DNA from: Betaproteobacteria bacterium | GTDB taxonomy: Bacteria > Pseudomonadota > Gammaproteobacteria > Burkholderiales > Thiobacillaceae | DNA: 37,904 bases | Reading direction: 5' to 3' | Assembly (NCBI GenBank): GCA_016873905.1 | Contig: VGVU01000002.1 | Span: forward strand, 1 to 37,904 | Shown here: piece after piece, positions 17,197-25,401 of the stretch | Layout of the letters: every line of letters begins with the position of its first letter | Numbering within the stretch: the first letter of the stretch is position 1 | Translations under genes and position numbers: made by a program | The notes under the pieces: generated by a model | Databases searched by the model: none | Told to the model about the DNA's origin: nothing | Seen by the model: the letters and a program-made list of their open reading frames with translations, nothing else

Positions 17197-17216
17197 GCAG
17201 AAACCAAATGAGCGTC

Positions 17217-17230
17217 TTGACTTTTATCAA
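17217..17230 (-). promoter_or_regulatory. FNR/ANR/DNR-type binding site
   Basis: The minus strand reads TTGAT-AAAA-GTCAA, one base away from the FNR-family consensus TTGAT-N4-ATCAA. It is placed upstream of a suitable -10 element before fccA. This supports induction at low oxygen, or by nitric oxide if a DNR-type regulator binds. CRP-family proteins with similar specificity cannot be told apart from sequence. Confidence 0.6.
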
Positions 17231-17271
17231 GCGATCTCATTATCCGCAATTGACAACTTTATATTATTATG

Positions 17272-17288
17272 ATTTTCTAATAGAAAAT
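17272..17288. repeat. AT-rich palindrome upstream of the FNR-type box
   Basis: ATTTTCTA-A-TAGAAAAT is an inverted repeat with eight-base arms around a single base. It lies about 48 bases upstream of the FNR-type box centre. It could bind a second regulator, or it could be part of an AT-rich UP-like region. Confidence 0.4.
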
Positions 17289-17300
17289 TTGCGCGGGCCA

Positions 17301-17341
17301 AAAACAAACCGCCCCGTTCGCCGTCAGGGCAAACGGGGCGG
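17301..17341 (-). terminator. Rho-independent terminator after the PBP7-type gene
   Basis: A GC-rich stem of about 13 pairs with one mismatch (arms 17309-17322 and 17328-17341) is followed on the minus strand by TTTGTTTT. It closes transcription from the endopeptidase gene before the fcc promoter. Confidence 0.9.
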
Positions 17342-17359
17342 TCAAGCCAACAGAGGCGA

Positions 17360-18409
17360 TCAGGCCTGGCGTCCGGGCGCATGCTTGGCGATGCGCTGCG
17401 TGGTGCCATTTTCCAGCCAGCGGCGCAGACGATTGGCGTCCCCGATACGGGAATACTTACCCTGCGCATCGAGCAACACAATGATCAGCGGCTTATCCGA
17501 GATCTTGGCCTGCATCACCAGACAGTGACCGGCCTCGTTGATATAACCCGTCTTTGAAACCCCGATGTCCCAGCCCTTGTTACGCGTCAGGGCATTGGTG
17601 TTGTTATAGGCCAGGCTATGCAGATTGCGCCGACCCGGAACCAAAATATCGTAACTTCCCAGCGTGCTGATCTCACGGATAGCCGGATAGGTGTACGCGG
17701 CTGACACCATACGGGCCAGATCCTGAGCGGTCGCGCGGTTCGAGCTGGAAAGACCTGTGCCGTCCACAAAGACGGACTCCGTCATGCCAAGACTCTTGGC
17801 CTTTTGGTTCATGGCGACGACAAAGGCCTCACGCCCACCCGGATAAGCGCGCGACAAAGCGGCTGCCGCACGGTTCTCCGAGGCAATCAGGGCCATATGC
17901 AAGAGGTCAGAGCGCGACACCGTCGCACCAATCGGGAGACGGGAGCGGGTATGTTTGAGGTGATCCACATCCGCCTCACTCACCGTAATCGCCTCTTCCT
18001 GCGGTAGCGCGGCATCCAAAACCACCATCGCCGTCATCAGCTTGGTGATCGAGGCGATCGGAGTCGTTTGATCCGGATTCTTGGCATACACCAAGGCCCC
18101 GGTCTGCTGATCAATCACCACGGCATAAGCCGAACGCAAAACCGGCAGACCATTTACGACGCGGTAATCGCCCATCTCGCGATCCATCGCGCGCTGGGCG
18201 TTCAATGCCTTGCGCGCCGCCCGCGACTTAGGAACACCACTCTTGGCCGCACGGGCTTTGTGGGCCTTGTTCTTGGCCGATTGCGACTTGACCGCCTTGT
18301 TCTTGGCCGACCGGCTGGGCTCGGCTGTCGGCTCGGCCTGAACAGGGCTGGCAAGGGCTAACGCCAACACTATCAGCAGACCCAGTCGTCCGAACACCCC
18401 TTTTGCCAT
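17360..18409 (-). CDS. pbpG: D-alanyl-D-alanine endopeptidase, PBP7 type
   Basis: This exported low-molecular-weight penicillin-binding protein should cleave D-Ala-meso-DAP cross-links in peptidoglycan. The 349-residue form begins MAKGVFGRLG, with GAGGGG at a spacing of six; the ATG two codons upstream touches that site. The peptidase S11 motifs are S120-I-T-K123, S177-E-N179 and K286-T-G288. After the signal peptide (about 1-25), residues 30-75 form a strongly basic, repetitive linker with two copies of SAKNKA. This linker is absent from typical PBP7 and resembles histone-like tails. It is followed by the S11 domain beginning near LRSAYAVVID. Confidence 0.9.
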   Translation of the reverse strand: MAKGVFGRLGLLIVLALALASPVQAEPTAEPSRSAKNKAVKSQSAKNKAHKARAAKSGVPKSRAARKALNAQRAMDREMGDYRVVNGLPVLRSAYAVVIDQQTGALVYAKNPDQTTPIASITKLMTAMVVLDAALPQEEAITVSEADVDHLKHTRSRLPIGATVSRSDLLHMALIASENRAAAALSRAYPGGREAFVVAMNQKAKSLGMTESVFVDGTGLSSSNRATAQDLARMVSAAYTYPAIREISTLGSYDILVPGRRNLHSLAYNNTNALTRNKGWDIGVSKTGYINEAGHCLVMQAKISDKPLIIVLLDAQGKYSRIGDANRLRRWLENGTTQRIAKHAPGRQA

Positions 18410-18440
18410 TTTCATCCCCTCAACCCACACACAAGGCCAT

Positions 18441-18468
18441 AATCTAGCAGACAAATAAAGATATGCAA
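18441..18468 (-). promoter_or_regulatory. Predicted sigma-70 promoter for the PBP7-type gene
   Basis: On the minus strand TTGCAT (18468-18463) and TAGATT (18446-18441) are separated by 16 bases. They lie in the AT-rich gap after the fumarase gene. They match the consensus only moderately. Confidence 0.4.
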
Positions 18469-18488
18469 GTGTCTCCTAACAATTCACA

Positions 18489-20000
18489 TTAACTTTTCTG
18501 CCTGTCTTGCAATTTCACCCGCCATTCGTGCGGGCCCGTTTCATGCACCGAGGTGCCCTGGGCGTCCACCGCCACCGTCACCGGCATATCCACCACCTCA
18601 AATTCATGGATCGCCTCCATGCCCAACTCCGGAAAAGCCAGGATTTTTGAGGACTTGATCGCCCGTGACACCAGATACGCCGCACCGCCCACGGCGATGC
18701 AATACGCCGCGCCGTGGCGGCGGATACTCTCCACCGCCTCCGGCCCGCGCTCAGCCTTGCCAACCATACCGAACAGGCCCAACTCACCCAGCATCAGGTC
18801 GGTGAACTTGTCCATGCGCGTGGCCGTGGTCGGACCCGCCGGACCCACAGCCTCATCGCGCACCGCATCGACCGGACCGACATAATAAATGAAGCGCCCC
18901 CGGAAATCGACCGGGAGCGGCGCGCCCTTGGCAACCAACTCCGCGATCTTTTTGTGCGCCGCGTCGCGGCCCGTCAGCAGCTTGCCCGTCAGCAACAACG
19001 CATCACCGGCACGCCAACGGGCCACCTCTGCGCGGGAGAGCCCATCCAGATTGACCCGCTTCGCCCCAGCCGGGCCCTCCCACGCCACCTGCGGCCAGGC
19101 CGACAACGGAGGCGGAGCAAAATGCGCCGGGCCACTGCCATCCAGCGAGAAATGCAGATGCCGCGTCGCCGCGCAGTTAGGGATCATTGCCACCGGCAGG
19201 CTGGCCGCGTGGGTGGGGTAGTCCAGGATCTTCACATCCAGCACGGTGGTCAGCCCGCCCAGCCCCTGGGCGCCAATGCCCAGCCTATTGGCCTTGTCAA
19301 AGATCTCCAGGCGCAGTTCCTCGCTACGGTTCTGTGGCCCCCGAGCCCGCAATTCCGGCAGGTCGATGGGCGCCAGCAAGGATTCCTTCGCCAGTAACAT
19401 CGCTTTTTCCGGCGTGCCCCCGATGCCAATACCCAGCACGCCCGGCGGACACCAGCCCGCGCCCATTTCCGGCAGGCGCTCCAGCACCCAATCGACAATG
19501 GAATCCGACGGGTTCAGCACCGCAAACTGGGCCTTGTTTTCCGAGCCGCCACCCTTGGCGGCCACGCGCACCTCCAGGCGGTCTCCCGGCACCATACGCA
19601 CATGCAGCACCGCTGGGGTGTTGTCGCGGGTATTGCGCCGCGCGCCCGCCGGATCAGAAAGAACCGAGGCGCGCAGTGGGTTGACGGCATCGGTATAGGC
19701 ACGGCGCACGCCCTCATCCACCATTGCCTGCAGATCCAGGTCGCCACTAAAGCTCACCTGCATCCCGATCTCCATGAACACCACGGCCATGCCGGTGTCC
19801 TGACAAATCGGTCGCCGCCCCTCGGCGCACAGACGCGAATTCACCAGAATCTGCGCCAGCGCATCCTTGGCGGCGGGCGATGATTCCTGCTGCCAGGCCG
19901 TATGCACCGCCGCAACAAAGTCTTGCGGGTGATAGACCGCGATAAACTGGAAGGCGTCGGCAATCGACTGAATGAGGTCTTCCTGGCGAATAACAGTCAT
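18489..20000 (-). CDS. Class I (iron-sulfur) fumarate hydratase
   Basis: This enzyme hydrates fumarate to L-malate in the TCA cycle using a [4Fe-4S] cluster. At 503 residues it has the class I length. The three probable cluster cysteines are C66 (RPICQDTG), C184 (GWCPPGVLG) and C276 (IPNCAATRH). The C-terminal beta domain holds GRDAAHKKI, AVGPAGPTTATRMDKF and CIAVGGAAYL. It is related to E. coli FumA/FumB and not to the iron-free FumC. The N terminus MTVIRQEDLIQSIADAFQFI fits the family, although no ribosome binding site is obvious. Class I enzymes are oxygen sensitive, which fits a facultative or low-oxygen lifestyle. Confidence 0.93.
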   Translation of the reverse strand: MTVIRQEDLIQSIADAFQFIAVYHPQDFVAAVHTAWQQESSPAAKDALAQILVNSRLCAEGRRPICQDTGMAVVFMEIGMQVSFSGDLDLQAMVDEGVRRAYTDAVNPLRASVLSDPAGARRNTRDNTPAVLHVRMVPGDRLEVRVAAKGGGSENKAQFAVLNPSDSIVDWVLERLPEMGAGWCPPGVLGIGIGGTPEKAMLLAKESLLAPIDLPELRARGPQNRSEELRLEIFDKANRLGIGAQGLGGLTTVLDVKILDYPTHAASLPVAMIPNCAATRHLHFSLDGSGPAHFAPPPLSAWPQVAWEGPAGAKRVNLDGLSRAEVARWRAGDALLLTGKLLTGRDAAHKKIAELVAKGAPLPVDFRGRFIYYVGPVDAVRDEAVGPAGPTTATRMDKFTDLMLGELGLFGMVGKAERGPEAVESIRRHGAAYCIAVGGAAYLVSRAIKSSKILAFPELGMEAIHEFEVVDMPVTVAVDAQGTSVHETGPHEWRVKLQDRQKS

Positions 20001-20125
20001 GGCAAACGGCGGGGCACGGGATACGATGGTGTCATTCTACGGGACAATCCGGCGGGATAAATGTGCTATTGCACCGATGTGCCCAACATCGCAACATTTC
20101 TCCCAAAGTCCCTCTGGAGATTCCC

Positions 20126-21001
20126 ATGCTGCGCGCCCTGTCCCTGTTTCTTGTCTGCCTGAGCCTTGGCAGCCATGCCGCCGAGGTCACCCTCCCGCAC
20201 AACGGCCTCACGCTCAACGGCCAACTGCAAACCGCCAGCGGTAAATCGCTCAAGGACGGCGTGCTCCTGATCCTGCACGGTACGCTGTCCCATAACCGCA
20301 CCGAACTCATTCAAGGGATCCAGAAGCAACTCACCGAGCGGGGCTTCAATACCCTGGCCATCAACCTCAGCCTCGGCGTCGATAACCGTCACGGAACCTA
20401 TGACTGTGCCACACCGACGCGTCATAAACACACCGATGCCCTCGACGAACTGAGCGCCTGGATGGCCTGGCTGAAAACCCAGGGAGCCGGTCCCGTCACC
20501 CTGATTGGCCATTCCCGGGGCGGCAACCAGATCGCCTGGTTCGCTGCCGAGCGTATGAACCCAGCCATCCGCAAGGTCGTGCTGCTGGCCCCACAGACCT
20601 GGCCGGCGGGTTATGCAGCAAAGATGTACCAAAAACGCTACGGCACCGAGCTGGCCCCGCTGCTGAGCCAGATGGCCCAGAGCGAGGCGAAGGCCCTGCT
20701 CGGCCAGGTGGACTTTCTGTATTGCCCGAAGACGCGCGTCAGTGCCAGCAGTTTCGTGAACTATTACACCGAAGACCGCCGCTTCGACACTCCGGGACTC
20801 TTGGCCGCAATCCGCGTCCCGGTGCTGGTCATTGCCGCCGAAGGTGACGAGATCGTCCCTGGTCTGGTTGAACGGGTCCGGCCACAGGCCGATGGCCAGC
20901 GCATCCAACTCAAGGTGTTGTCAGGGGCTGACCATTTCTTCCGCGACCTCTACAGCGAAGACGCCGTTGAGGCCATTCAGGCCTTCCTTGCCGCGCCCTA
21001 G
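20126..21001 (+). CDS. Exported alpha/beta hydrolase
   Basis: This 291-residue protein has a signal peptide (about 1-19, ending SHAAE) and an alpha/beta hydrolase fold. Visible parts are LILHGTLSHNRTE (oxyanion region), the nucleophile elbow G-H-S130-R-G, a late Asp in AAEGDEIVPG and the His in GADHFF. It is expected to hydrolyse an ester or similar bond in the periplasm; the substrate is unknown. The ATG at 20126 has TGGAG upstream. An upstream in-frame ATG would add residues before the signal peptide and is unlikely. It is divergent from the fumarase gene and convergent with the EF-G-like gene. Confidence 0.8.
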   Translation: MLRALSLFLVCLSLGSHAAEVTLPHNGLTLNGQLQTASGKSLKDGVLLILHGTLSHNRTELIQGIQKQLTERGFNTLAINLSLGVDNRHGTYDCATPTRHKHTDALDELSAWMAWLKTQGAGPVTLIGHSRGGNQIAWFAAERMNPAIRKVVLLAPQTWPAGYAAKMYQKRYGTELAPLLSQMAQSEAKALLGQVDFLYCPKTRVSASSFVNYYTEDRRFDTPGLLAAIRVPVLVIAAEGDEIVPGLVERVRPQADGQRIQLKVLSGADHFFRDLYSEDAVEAIQAFLAAP

Positions 21002-21042
21002 TGCGGGCGACCAGGGCGCTGGAGCCATTGACCGGAGGGCGG

Positions 21043-23094
21043 TCAGTCCTCTTCGTGGCGCTTAAAGCCGGCAGATAACTGCTGTTGCACCTGCGGAGGC
21101 ACCGGATCGTAATGACTGAAGGTCAAGGAATAGGCGCCTTGGCCACTGGTCACGGCCTTGAGGCGGGCCGGGAAGTTTTCCAGCTCCGCCAAGGGCACCA
21201 TGCCCGTCAGCCCCGACATGCCCCCACGCCCCGGTTGGTTGCCCAGGATGTGCCCGCGCCGCGAGGTAATTTCTGCGCCAATATCGCCGATACAGGCATC
21301 CGGTAGCGAAACCTCGATCTGCACGAAAGGCTCCAGCACGACCGGCCGTGCACCCGACATGGCCTCCCAGAAGGCCTTTTTTCCGGCCATCACGAAGGCA
21401 ATCTCCTTGCCGTCCACCGGGTGCGTCTTGCCATCGTAAACAGTCACACGCACATCCTGAAGCGGGAAACCGGCAACCGCGCCCTCGGCCATCCCCATGC
21501 GTACCCCCTTCTCCACCGCCGGGATAAAGGTCCCCGGGATCGCCCCGCCCTTGACCGCATCCACAAACTCGAAGCCCGCACCGCGCTCCAAGGGTTCGAC
21601 GCGCAGATAAACCTCGCCGAACTGGCCTGCACCACCGGTCTGCTTCTTGTGCCGACAATGACCCTCGCTGGGCTGGGTCAGGGTCTCGCGATAGGGAATG
21701 GACGGCGGATGGGTATCGACCTCCAGCTTGAACTGGGCGTACATTTTTTCCAGCACATGCTTGAGATGCATCTCGCCCAGACCACGGATGACCGCCTCGT
21801 GCGTCTGGGCATCGTGCTCGACATGGAGGCCGGGGTCGGCCTCACACAGGCGATGCAGCACATCGGCGAGTTTTTGCGCCTCCGACTGCTTCCGGGCGCG
21901 CAGCGCCAGACCGAATACCGCATGCGGAAAATCGAGCGGCTGCATGTGGATATGGTCGTCCTCCGCCGCATCGTGCAAGACATCGTCGAAATGGATGTCG
22001 TCAACCTTGCTGATGGCACAAATCTCGCCGGGACCGCAGGCCACAGCCGGGATCAGTTGCTTGCCCTGCACCCGATGCAAATGCCCCACCTTGAACGGCC
22101 GTCGCCCCTCGCCAATGAAGAGCTGACCATGCAGGGCCAGCGTGCCCTGATAGACGCGCAAGAGGGCAATCTTTCCAACATAGGGATCGATCTCCACCTT
22201 GAAGCAATGGGCCAGGGCATGCTGCGTCGAGTCGGCCGTCACCGTGAAGGGCTGTGCCGTCTCGCCCTCCCCACGCACAAAACGCGGCGGATTGCCTTCG
22301 GTCGGGTTGGGTAAGAGCCGGATAATGGCGTCGATCAGGGCCGCGCACCCCGCACCGCTGCGCGCCGAGGTAAAACAGACCGGCACCAGATGCCCCTCGC
22401 GCAAGGCCTGCTCCAAGGGGGCGTGGAGTTGTTCCGGACTCACACTGCCCTGCTCGAGATAAATGGCCATCAGATCCTCATCCACCTCGACCACCTGATC
22501 CACCAAGGCCTGGTGAGCCTCCGCGACCGATGAGAAGTCCGCCTCCCCGCCCAGATTGAAGAAACAGTCGGTCACCTGGCCAGCCCCGGCCGCCGGCAGG
22601 TTGATGGGCAGGCACTCGCGACCAAAGGCCGCCTGAATCTCGGCCAGCGTCGCCGCCAATGTCGTCGCATCCACCCCGGGAGCATCCATCTTGTTGACGA
22701 TCACCATCCGAACCAGCTTGCGGGTCTGCGCCCACTGCATCATGCGCGTCGTGGTCAAATCAATGCCGCGTGTCGCATCAACCACCACCGCCACCGTCTC
22801 CACGGCATCCAGGGCGCACATGGCCTGACCCGTGAAATCCGGATAGCCCGGGGTATCGAGCAGATGCACACGCACCCCTTCCCGCTCGAAATGCGCCGTA
22901 GCCAGCTTCAACGAATGCCCGTGCTCCTTCTCAAGGGCCTCGTAGTCGCACACCGTCGTGCCTTTTTCAACCAAACCGGCGACAGGAATGCTGCCCGTCT
23001 GCGCCAGCAGGGCCTCGATCAAGGTCGTCTTCCCGGCCCCAGCCGCACCCACAAGGGCCAGGGTACGCAAATTGAGAGGGCTAACGGCAGTCAT
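21043..23094 (-). CDS. Elongation factor G-like GTPase (EF-G2 type)
   Basis: The 683-residue protein has the five-domain EF-G layout. The P loop is GAAGAGKT at 16-23, G3 is DTPGY at 81-85 and G4 is NKMD at 135-138. EF-G domain IV is visible in GGAGQFGEVYLRVEP, VDAVKGGAIPGTFIPAVEKG and ITSRRGHILG. Canonical EF-G has DTPGH, so the GTPase-activating His is Tyr here. The switch I region is also reduced. Both features are shared with the EF-G-2 paralogues of bacteria such as Thermus. Those paralogues are not the main translocase, and their role is not well defined. The start has GGAG at a spacing of six. The gene stands alone between an inferred hemE terminator and a convergent hydrolase. Confidence 0.88.
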   Translation of the reverse strand: MTAVSPLNLRTLALVGAAGAGKTTLIEALLAQTGSIPVAGLVEKGTTVCDYEALEKEHGHSLKLATAHFEREGVRVHLLDTPGYPDFTGQAMCALDAVETVAVVVDATRGIDLTTTRMMQWAQTRKLVRMVIVNKMDAPGVDATTLAATLAEIQAAFGRECLPINLPAAGAGQVTDCFFNLGGEADFSSVAEAHQALVDQVVEVDEDLMAIYLEQGSVSPEQLHAPLEQALREGHLVPVCFTSARSGAGCAALIDAIIRLLPNPTEGNPPRFVRGEGETAQPFTVTADSTQHALAHCFKVEIDPYVGKIALLRVYQGTLALHGQLFIGEGRRPFKVGHLHRVQGKQLIPAVACGPGEICAISKVDDIHFDDVLHDAAEDDHIHMQPLDFPHAVFGLALRARKQSEAQKLADVLHRLCEADPGLHVEHDAQTHEAVIRGLGEMHLKHVLEKMYAQFKLEVDTHPPSIPYRETLTQPSEGHCRHKKQTGGAGQFGEVYLRVEPLERGAGFEFVDAVKGGAIPGTFIPAVEKGVRMGMAEGAVAGFPLQDVRVTVYDGKTHPVDGKEIAFVMAGKKAFWEAMSGARPVVLEPFVQIEVSLPDACIGDIGAEITSRRGHILGNQPGRGGMSGLTGMVPLAELENFPARLKAVTSGQGAYSLTFSHYDPVPPQVQQQLSAGFKRHEED

Positions 23095-23160
23095 GGCGAG
23101 CTCCAGAAAAGATCGGTGTCGCCAGTATAACGCTGCCGGATAATCAAAGATAATGAAGTC

Positions 23161-23202
23161 CTAAATAAATGAGGGCGTCTCGACATGACCGAGACGCCCT
23201 CA
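23161..23202 (-). terminator. Terminator downstream of hemE
   Basis: A perfect 12-13 base-pair stem (arms 23170-23182 and 23190-23202, seven-base loop) is followed on the minus strand by ATTTATTTAG. The T tract is imperfect but the hairpin is strong. Confidence 0.8.
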
Positions 23203-23229
23203 TTGCCGGGCGAGACCGCGAAGCGGGAC

Positions 23230-24294
23230 TTACAGGTGATATTGCCGGCTATGGCTGTGTACCGCCTCAACCAACGCAGTGACATGCTCCGGCGGGGTGA
23301 ACTGGGAGATCCCGTGGCCCAGGTTGAAGACATGACCCGTGCCGGTGCCATAACTGTCAATGATGCGGCGCGCCTCGGCGGCCACGGCCTCCGGCGGCGC
23401 GAACAACACGGAAGGGTCCATATTGCCTTGCAGCGCCACCCTGTCACCCACGCGGCGGCGCGCGTCACCGATATCCGTGGTCCAGTCCAGGCCCACGGCA
23501 TCACAACCACAGCCCGCGATGTGTTCCAGCCACTGACCGCCGCCCTTGGTAAAGACGATGCGCGGCACGATGCGGCCCTCGCGCTCGCGGGTCAGGCCGG
23601 CCATGATGCGCGCCATGTAGGGTAGCGAAAACTCCAGATAGGCTGCCTGCGACAGCATGCCGCCCCAGGAATCGAACACCATCACCGCCTGGGCCCCGGC
23701 CTCAATCTGCGCATTGAGATAATGGGTTACCGCCGTCGCCGTGACATCCAGGATGTGGTGAAACAGTTTCGGATGGCCATACAGCATCTTCTTGGTCTCG
23801 GCATAGGTATCGCTGCCGCTGCCCTCGACCATGTAGCAGGCCAGCGTAAACGGGCTGCCGGAAAAACCAATCAGCGGCACCGAGCCATCCAGCGCACGGC
23901 GAATCTCGCTCACCGCGTCGATGACATAGCGCAGGTGATCGTGCGGATCGGGCGCCGTCAGGTTGCGAATCTCCCACTCACTGCGCAACGGGCGTTCAAA
24001 ACGCGGCCCCTCTCCCGTCGAAAAATACAGGCCCAGACCCATCGCGTCCGGAATGGTCAGGATGTCCGAGAACAGGATGGCGGCATCAAGGTCATAACGC
24101 GCCAGGGGTTGCAGCGTCACCTCACAGGCCATATCCGGGCTCTTGCACAGCGAAAGGAAATCGCCGGCTCGGGCTCGGGTGGCGCAGTATTCCGGCAGAT
24201 AGCGGCCGGCCTGACGCATCAGCCACAGCGGGGTGTAGTCGGTCGGCTGGCGCAGCAAGGCGCGCAGAAAGGTGTCGTTCTTAAGTTGTGTCAT
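23230..24294 (-). CDS. hemE: Uroporphyrinogen decarboxylase
   Basis: HemE converts uroporphyrinogen III to coproporphyrinogen III in haem synthesis. The 354-residue protein carries the family signature [15 protein letters not shown] near the N terminus. The catalytic Asp lies in [19 protein letters not shown], and [22 protein letters not shown] and LQGNMDPS are also family features. Length matches E. coli HemE. It is on the minus strand with its own terminator. The many cytochromes encoded nearby would draw on this pathway. Confidence 0.97.
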   Translation of the reverse strand: MTQLKNDTFLRALLRQPTDYTPLWLMRQAGRYLPEYCATRARAGDFLSLCKSPDMACEVTLQPLARYDLDAAILFSDILTIPDAMGLGLYFSTGEGPRFERPLRSEWEIRNLTAPDPHDHLRYVIDAVSEIRRALDGSVPLIGFSGSPFTLACYMVEGSGSDTYAETKKMLYGHPKLFHHILDVTATAVTHYLNAQIEAGAQAVMVFDSWGGMLSQAAYLEFSLPYMARIMAGLTREREGRIVPRIVFTKGGGQWLEHIAGCGCDAVGLDWTTDIGDARRRVGDRVALQGNMDPSVLFAPPEAVAAEARRIIDSYGTGTGHVFNLGHGISQFTPPEHVTALVEAVHSHSRQYHL

Positions 24295-24330
24295 TGTCTC
24301 GTCCCTGTACTCCGGCGCGCATTCTAGTCG

Positions 24331-24342
24331 ATTGCATGCAAT
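24331..24342. repeat. Palindrome upstream of hemE
   Basis: ATTGCATGCAAT is a perfect 12-base palindrome about 37 bases before the hemE start and directly next to the stop of the small membrane protein gene. It may be a regulatory site, or it may be chance. Confidence 0.25.
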
Positions 24343-24343
24343 T

Positions 24344-24637
24344 TCAGCAGGCCAATCCTTGCGCTGCGCACAGGACCCGCTTGGCCATGGCCAAACCGAT
24401 CCATAACCAGGCCAGGATAAAAAAGGTCACAAGCGGAATATGGGCATCCAGGATTCTGCGGGGGGTCGCCCAGCGGACAAACCGCACCACCGGCCCGGTC
24501 ACGACCTGAAATAACTTGTAAAACACATTCTGATCACGGTATTTCCCCGCTAGCACGGCGAGGATCCCTTGTCCGAGCAGGGCCAGTCCAGCGACCTCAA
24601 CCAAGGCACGCGCAATTGACAGCAAATAGAGTTCCAT
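24344..24637 (-). CDS. Small membrane protein with two predicted helices, unknown function
   Basis: The start [10 protein letters not shown] at 24637, with AAGGAG five bases upstream, gives 97 residues. Hydrophobic helices lie at about 5-33 and 68-88. They are separated by a basic loop ([30 protein letters not shown]). It resembles a small conserved protein I recall from betaproteobacteria, with the same [14 protein letters not shown]-like loop, but I know no function. It lies just upstream of hemE on the same strand and could be co-transcribed with it. Confidence 0.75.
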   Translation of the reverse strand: MELYLLSIARALVEVAGLALLGQGILAVLAGKYRDQNVFYKLFQVVTGPVVRFVRWATPRRILDAHIPLVTFFILAWLWIGLAMAKRVLCAAQGLAC

Positions 24638-24723
24638 AAAGTCTCCTTCCATCGCACATTCTAACTTGTGCCATCAAGCGCGTGCGGTGAGAATGCAGGT
24701 CCCTTGTTAAGGTGTGACATTCC

Positions 24724-25305
24724 ATGAATTTCGACCATTTCCGGTATCGGCTTCGCGCCACGCTATTCGAGTGGTTACACCAACCGGATCGCGCTCTTGA
24801 GGCGTGGATCGGCGTTCATCGCGCTGACCCGCAGGATGTCGTGGCCCCGCTGGGTATTGCCTGGATCCATGCCCAGAAAAAACGCTGGGGTGAGGCGGCC
24901 GAATGGTTCGAGCGCGCCATTGCCATACGCCCCGACCATGCGGACACCTGGTTCAATCTGGGCTATGCCCGCGAGCAACAAGGTCACCAGGAGGCCGCCC
25001 TCACGGCCTTGGCGCATGCCGTAGAGCTCAACCCAAAGCATGACCGCGCCTGGTACGGCATCGGCATGATCCATTCCCACCGTGGCGATCCCCTCGCAGC
25101 CGCCGAAAATCTACGCCATGCCGCCGATCTGCAACCCATGAACGGGGCGGCCTGGTATGCCCTTGGCATGGCTCACTACCACGCCAACCAGCCTGATCAG
25201 GTGGCCGCCGTGTTTGCGCACTGCCTGACCCACGACGGCCCGACGGCCAAGCGCCTGGCTCAGGATACGCAACGCCCTGACCTGGTACACCAGCTGCCAG
25301 GCTGA
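24724..25305 (+). CDS. TPR-repeat protein
   Basis: This 193-residue soluble protein consists mostly of tetratricopeptide repeats. At least four units are visible, with cores such as PLGIAWIHAQKKRWGEAAEWF, TWFNLGYAREQQGHQEAALTA, AWYGIGMIHSHRGDPLAAAEN and AWYALGMAHYHANQPDQVAAV. No signal peptide or enzyme domain is seen. It probably binds other proteins; the partner is unknown. It is one of the few plus-strand genes in this part of the window and ends before a strong double hairpin. Confidence 0.82.
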   Translation: MNFDHFRYRLRATLFEWLHQPDRALEAWIGVHRADPQDVVAPLGIAWIHAQKKRWGEAAEWFERAIAIRPDHADTWFNLGYAREQQGHQEAALTALAHAVELNPKHDRAWYGIGMIHSHRGDPLAAAENLRHAADLQPMNGAAWYALGMAHYHANQPDQVAAVFAHCLTHDGPTAKRLAQDTQRPDLVHQLPG

Positions 25306-25324
25306 TCCAGGCCAAACTCTTCCC

Positions 25325-25364
25325 GCAAGTAAAACGGCCCGCACAAGCGGGCCGTTTTACTTGC
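25325..25364. terminator. Bidirectional terminator between TPR gene and symporter
   Basis: A perfect 18-base-pair stem with a four-base loop (ACAA) lies between two convergent genes. The lower stem contains A and T runs (AAAA/TTTT), so either strand can form a hairpin with some U content, though a clean trailing T tract is missing. Confidence 0.75.
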
Positions 25365-25389
25365 CGGGCCACTCCGAGGAGTGGCCCGG
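25364..25389. repeat. Second hairpin abutting the terminator
   Basis: A further perfect inverted repeat (12-base arms 25364-25375 and 25378-25389) directly adjoins the first hairpin. It ends just before the symporter stop and probably strengthens termination or protects the mRNA 3' end. Confidence 0.6.
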
Positions 25390-25401
25390 ACACGGGGTGC
25401 T

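Larger units (their letters stand above)
17025..17300 (-). promoter_or_regulatory. Non-coding regulatory region of fccA-fccB-ONR
   Basis: This region has no credible gene. It contains an FNR-type box, a -10 element and an AT-rich palindrome (each listed separately). The predicted leader is about 160 bases. Two imperfect direct repeats starting GCACCCCT lie at 17061 and 17127. The 17210-17290 part is strikingly AT-rich against GC-rich surroundings. Confidence 0.6.

Noticed and set aside
21029-21045. TGACCG/CGGTCA hairpin as terminator between the hydrolase and EF-G-like genes
   Set aside because: Only six pairs, no T tract, and it overlaps the EF-G-like stop codon.
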